A DNA stretch of 64,000 nt from Pseudomonadales bacterium (GTDB lineage: Bacteria; Pseudomonadota; Gammaproteobacteria; Pseudomonadales; Azotimanducaceae), in contig JANQPF010000009.1 in NCBI GenBank assembly GCA_028285415.1, forward strand, positions 372,001 to 436,000, read 5' to 3'. The position numbers and the translations under genes are program-made. Numbering within the stretch: position 1 is the first letter of the stretch; every line of letters begins with the position of its first letter. Below the pieces are notes generated by a model. That model was not told the origin of the DNA and did not search any database. It saw only the letters and a list, made by a program, of their open reading frames with translations. Of the stretch, positions 61,008 through 64,000 are shown one piece after another.

Positions 61008-62847
61008 CGCCAAGCTGGCGCTTGCGGCAGCGTGCTGCGCCTTGTCGATCTGGGCTGGTGCCGAGACTCAGTACTCGAGCCCGGTCGGCAACGACTATCC
61101 GTTGACCGTTTTGTGGGGTGATACGCATCTGCACTCCCGCAACTCCGCCGACGCCTATTCTCTGGGGAACAGAAATCTGACCCAGGCGGATGCGTACCGG
61201 TTTGCGCGTGGCGAGCCGATGACCGCCCACAACGGCATGGAAGTGCAACTTCGAAGACCGCTCGACTTCCTGGTCGTCGCGGATCATGCGGAGTACCTCG
61301 GCGGCTACTACCGATTTGGCGTCGACGATCCCCTGGTCACGGGCACCCGGACAGGAGAGCAGTGGGCGGAGTTTGTCAGGGAGGGTAATCCGGATCGGAT
61401 GATCGCGGCGTTTACCGGCAGCATGGCCGATCCGGAAAACAACCACCCGTTTCCCGAGCACATTCGACGATCAATCTGGCAGGAGGTGGCCCAGACTGCA
61501 GATGACTACAACCATCCCGGTGAATTTACCGCCTTGATCGGATACGAATGGACCTCATCGATTGCAGGGAACAACCTCCATCGCGTTGTCGTCTACAGAG
61601 ACGGGGCGGAGAAAGTCGGTCAAATCGCGCCCTTTTCCGGCCAGGACAGCCTGGATCCCCGCGATCTCTGGAACGCATTGGCCCACTATGAGGAAGAGAC
61701 CGGCGGGCAGGTCCTGGCCATTCCCCACAACGGGAACTTGTCCAACGGCATGATGTTCTCTTCAGAGTCAGTGGATGGCGAACCGATTGACCTCGCCTAC
61801 GCAGAGCTGCGTTCCCGATGGGAACCGTTATACGAGGTCACGCAGGTCAAAGGCGATAGCGAAGCCCACCCTTTCCTGTCACCGAACGACGAATTCGCGG
61901 ATTTCGAAAACTGGGACTGGGACAACATCGGCCGGACACGCAAAAAAGAAAACTGGATGCTGAAACACGAGTACGCGCGGGGTGCATTGAAGCTCGGCAT
62001 GGCGTACGAAGCGGAGCTCGGAGTCAATCCTTTCAAATTTGGTCTCATCGGCAGCACTGACGGTCATAACAGCCTCTCTACCACGCAGGAAGATAACTTC
62101 TTCGGCAAGTTTCCCGAGTCCCAGCCGGGCGTAGCCCGTATCAAGAACGCCATGGCAAACGATCGCTTGTGGCAAAACTGGAGAATCGTTGCGTCGGGCT
62201 ACGCCGCTGTGTGGGCAAAGGAGAACACACGCGAAGCCATCTTCGATGCCATGCGACGACGTGAAGTCTATGCAACTACCGGTTCAAGAATTACCGTCAG
62301 GTTCTTTGGCGGGTGGCGCTATCCCGACGCGCTCGTCGACGAAGCCAACTGGTTGGATGCTGCCTATCAAAACGGGGTGCCGATGGGTTCTGACCTGCCG
62401 CTTCACAACGACGACACCTCAGCGCCCCGTTTTCTCGTTCAGGCCGCAAAGGATCCGGACGGACCCAACCTCGATCGTGTCCAGATCGTCAAAGGGTGGA
62501 TCGACAAAGACGGTCAACATCTCGAGAAGGTATACGACGTCGTCTGGTCGGGTGGGCGGGAAATCGATGCGAAATCCGGAAAACTCCCACCCGTGGGATC
62601 CACGGTTGACGTCGAGAAGGCCAGCTACACCAACGCGATCGGGTCAGCCGTGCTGGAGACGGTCTGGCAAGACCCCGCGTTCGATCCGCATCAGCGTGCC
62701 TTCTACTATGCGCGCGTGATCGAGATTCCGCGTCCGCGATGGACGGCGTATGACGCCGCCTTCTTCGGGATTCAACTGCCGGATGACGTTCCGACCGTGA
62801 TTCAAGATCGTGCGTACACCTCACCGATTTGGTATACCCCCCGCTAG
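60991..62847 (+). CDS. DUF3604 domain protein
   Basis: A 618-residue protein with an export signal (KLALAAACCALSIWAGA, residues 7-23) and a DUF3604 domain. LWGDTHLHSRNSADAYSLG is the PHP-like metal motif, LDFLVVADHAEYLGGYY the second and GLIGSTDGHNSLSTTQEDNFFGKF the third; together they resemble an amidohydrolase-like metal site. The function of this family is not established. The real start is a TTG at 60991 preceded by GGGGAG six bases upstream; the open frame continues back through the receptor gene. Always found beside TonB receptors in environmental bacteria, it probably processes the imported substrate. Confidence 0.9.
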   Translation: MPGKSNAKLALAAACCALSIWAGAETQYSSPVGNDYPLTVLWGDTHLHSRNSADAYSLGNRNLTQADAYRFARGEPMTAHNGMEVQLRRPLDFLVVADHAEYLGGYYRFGVDDPLVTGTRTGEQWAEFVREGNPDRMIAAFTGSMADPENNHPFPEHIRRSIWQEVAQTADDYNHPGEFTALIGYEWTSSIAGNNLHRVVVYRDGAEKVGQIAPFSGQDSLDPRDLWNALAHYEEETGGQVLAIPHNGNLSNGMMFSSESVDGEPIDLAYAELRSRWEPLYEVTQVKGDSEAHPFLSPNDEFADFENWDWDNIGRTRKKENWMLKHEYARGALKLGMAYEAELGVNPFKFGLIGSTDGHNSLSTTQEDNFFGKFPESQPGVARIKNAMANDRLWQNWRIVASGYAAVWAKENTREAIFDAMRRREVYATTGSRITVRFFGGWRYPDALVDEANWLDAAYQNGVPMGSDLPLHNDDTSAPRFLVQAAKDPDGPNLDRVQIVKGWIDKDGQHLEKVYDVVWSGGREIDAKSGKLPPVGSTVDVEKASYTNAIGSAVLETVWQDPAFDPHQRAFYYARVIEIPRPRWTAYDAAFFGIQLPDDVPTVIQDRAYTSPIWYTPR

Positions 62848-62880
62848 CCGACTTTTTGAAAGTCCAATTGGGGGGACGCA

Positions 62881-63396
62881 ATGAACGAAGACGAGCAAAC
62901 GAAGTGGCACACCAGACGTGAAATTTCCTCTTTCACGCTCAGTGATCAAGCGGTTGAAGACATACTGAACAAAGCCATGCACGCGGTTGCTTCCTGGGTC
63001 ACCAGGGACAACAAACCGGTCACGTCGATCATGAGCTATGCTTACATAGACGGGCTCGTTACCGTCACGGCAACGACAAATCGCGCGAAGTACCACGCGT
63101 GGCGCCGCAATCCCGCATCATGCTTCTGTATCTGGGATCCCGACTCGATCGGGCGTGAAGTGACGCTCCGTGGGCAGGTAGAACTCATTAAAAGTGATGA
63201 CCTGTTGCGCCGGTTTACCGAGGCGTTCCTGACGAAGCGAAACGCCGGCGTGCCTCCCTCGGTCGAAGACTTGGACGCTGAAGTGGCAAAGTTCGACGCA
63301 CCGGATCGACACATGATGCAACTGCACGTCGACAAGGTCTTGACCCATGACCTCCACGCGTTGTTCGAGGCAGAGACCAGACGTCTCCACGAGTAG
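62881..63396 (+). CDS. Pyridoxamine 5'-phosphate oxidase-like (PPOX/F420-binding-fold) protein
   Basis: A 171-residue split-barrel protein. TSIMSYAYIDGLVTVTATTNRAKYHAWRRNPASCFCIWD is the family pattern in which the strand is followed by N-R-x-K-x-x-x-x-R-x-x-P. FMN or F420 may bind. It follows the DUF3604 gene by 33 bases, with a GGGGGG ribosome site, and precedes an AraC-type regulator. Specific function unknown. Confidence 0.82.
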   Translation: MNEDEQTKWHTRREISSFTLSDQAVEDILNKAMHAVASWVTRDNKPVTSIMSYAYIDGLVTVTATTNRAKYHAWRRNPASCFCIWDPDSIGREVTLRGQVELIKSDDLLRRFTEAFLTKRNAGVPPSVEDLDAEVAKFDAPDRHMMQLHVDKVLTHDLHALFEAETRRLHE

Positions 63397-63418
63397 GAGT
63401 TTTTGCAACAATAGAAGT

Positions 63419-64000
63419 ATGAAAGACACGAAACGCTCGCCATTGGAACAAGGGCACCTGCCCTTCTTCCCGCGCTTCATCTTTCTTACGCTGCGTGATC
63501 AAGGCCACGACGAGGCAGCGTTGTTCGCCGGTCTGAACCTCACTGCCAGCCAGCTGAACGACGAACACTATCGGCTCACGAAGGAGCAGCATGAGCAGTT
63601 TGTGCTGCGTGCGCTGGAGCTGACGAACAATCCACACCTCGCGTTGGATCTGTCGCAGCATTTTGCAAAAGCGTCCAATCTGGCCGTCATGGCCATTGCG
63701 AACAGCGGGCAGGTTGCCAAAGCGCTGCACCTCCTCATGCGGTTCAACAGCATGATCACACGTACATTCACCATTCGCTCGCTGACCCTGGAGGATGAGG
63801 TGGTGATGGAAATTGATCCTCATGTCGATCATCCAAGCGTGGCCTACTTCGCCCTCGGCGCATTTGTTCTCTTCGTCGATCGGCTGTTTCAACCCGTCCT
63901 TGGCAACGAGCACATCATTCGATGCGCTCAGTTCTCAGTCCCGATGCCGGAGGGACTTGCCCAGGTGCAGAAGAGATTCGGTTTCCCCATCACCTTTGGC
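63419..64000 (+). CDS. AraC-family regulator, N-terminal part (cut by window edge)
   Basis: Only 194 residues are visible before the window ends. The fragment HDEAALFAGLNLTASQLNDEHYRLTKEQHEQFVLRALELT matches the arabinose-binding-type N-terminal domain of AraC regulators such as OruR and its relatives, as does LALDLSQHFAKASNLAVMAIANSG. The DNA-binding helices would follow outside the window. It may regulate the TonB, DUF3604, PPOX set. No good ribosome site is visible at the ATG. Confidence 0.75.
   Translation, partial: MKDTKRSPLEQGHLPFFPRFIFLTLRDQGHDEAALFAGLNLTASQLNDEHYRLTKEQHEQFVLRALELTNNPHLALDLSQHFAKASNLAVMAIANSGQVAKALHLLMRFNSMITRTFTIRSLTLEDEVVMEIDPHVDHPSVAYFALGAFVLFVDRLFQPVLGNEHIIRCAQFSVPMPEGLAQVQKRFGFPITFG

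Noticed and set aside
1-64000. tRNA, rRNA, CRISPR arrays, insertion sequences, integrases or attachment sites
   Set aside because: I looked for characteristic folds, repeats and transposase motifs in both strands and saw none. No sel genes were found in the window either.

Overview
This 64 kb window is GC-rich (about 60% by eye) and gene-dense. I support 61 coding sequences, two cut by the window edges, and no RNA genes, insertion sequences, CRISPR arrays or gene-free stretch over 300 bases. Gene content points to a Gram-negative, probably marine or environmental gammaproteobacterium with a large catabolic accessory genome: a TonB-dependent receptor, an RND tripartite pump, lipoproteins, many SDR, aldo/keto reductase, GST, P450 and acyl-CoA enzymes, sulfatase and DUF3604. 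The taxonomic assignment is inference.

Layout. 1-4962 (mostly minus strand): a cut purple-acid-phosphatase-like gene, a ThuA-like protein, a crotonase-family enzyme, a Tat-exported TIM-barrel isomerase-like protein and a secreted calcineurin-like phosphoesterase. 5126-7205 (plus): a GMC oxidoreductase with a gluconate-dehydrogenase-subunit-3-like partner. 7329-15520 (minus): one compact operon running response regulator, histidine kinase, membrane fusion protein, RND pump, outer-membrane channel lipoprotein, SnoaL-like protein, mostly with overlapping or abutting stops and starts. 15602-22521: an SDR, an HDOD protein, an MFS carrier, an amidase, a lipoprotein and an epoxide-hydrolase-like protein. 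22512-29994: two divergent gene sets around a long inverted repeat, one of SDR, aldo/keto reductase, SRPBCC, 3-hydroxyisobutyrate-dehydrogenase-like, DUF385-like and metallo-hydrolase genes, the other of TetR, epimerase-like and aldo/keto reductase genes. 29991-32544: a TetR regulator and a two-domain AhpD-like selenoprotein, divergent from a GST. 32652-37869: a secreted caspase-like protease, a transmembrane Ser/Thr kinase and an ECF sigma factor in series, facing a Yip1-like membrane protein and a small helical protein. 37992-46165: GST, sulfatase, TVP38-like protein, a second (periplasmic peroxiredoxin-like) selenoprotein, GPH-family carrier, HCCA-isomerase-like protein and acyl-CoA dehydrogenase. 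46202-51399: TetR, a membrane protein, DUF385, P450, a CmcJ/NvfI-like oxidoreductase and a hot-dog-like protein. 51409-64000: M20 peptidase, HSL-type esterase, DUF6356, D-aminoacylase-like amidohydrolase, MFS, LysR, TonB receptor, DUF3604, PPOX-like protein and the start of an AraC-type regulator.

The most notable observation is that two genes carry an in-frame UGA exactly where a redox cysteine belongs: C-x-x-U-x3-H in the AhpD-like protein and U-x-x-C in the peroxiredoxin-like protein. Both have a hairpin just downstream with a CGUG-type loop, consistent with bacterial SECIS elements. Ordinary gene calling would split both genes. The second point of interest is the caspase, kinase and ECF sigma series, a plausible stress-signalling or regulated-proteolysis module. 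Functional links between neighbours are inferred from spacing and orientation only.
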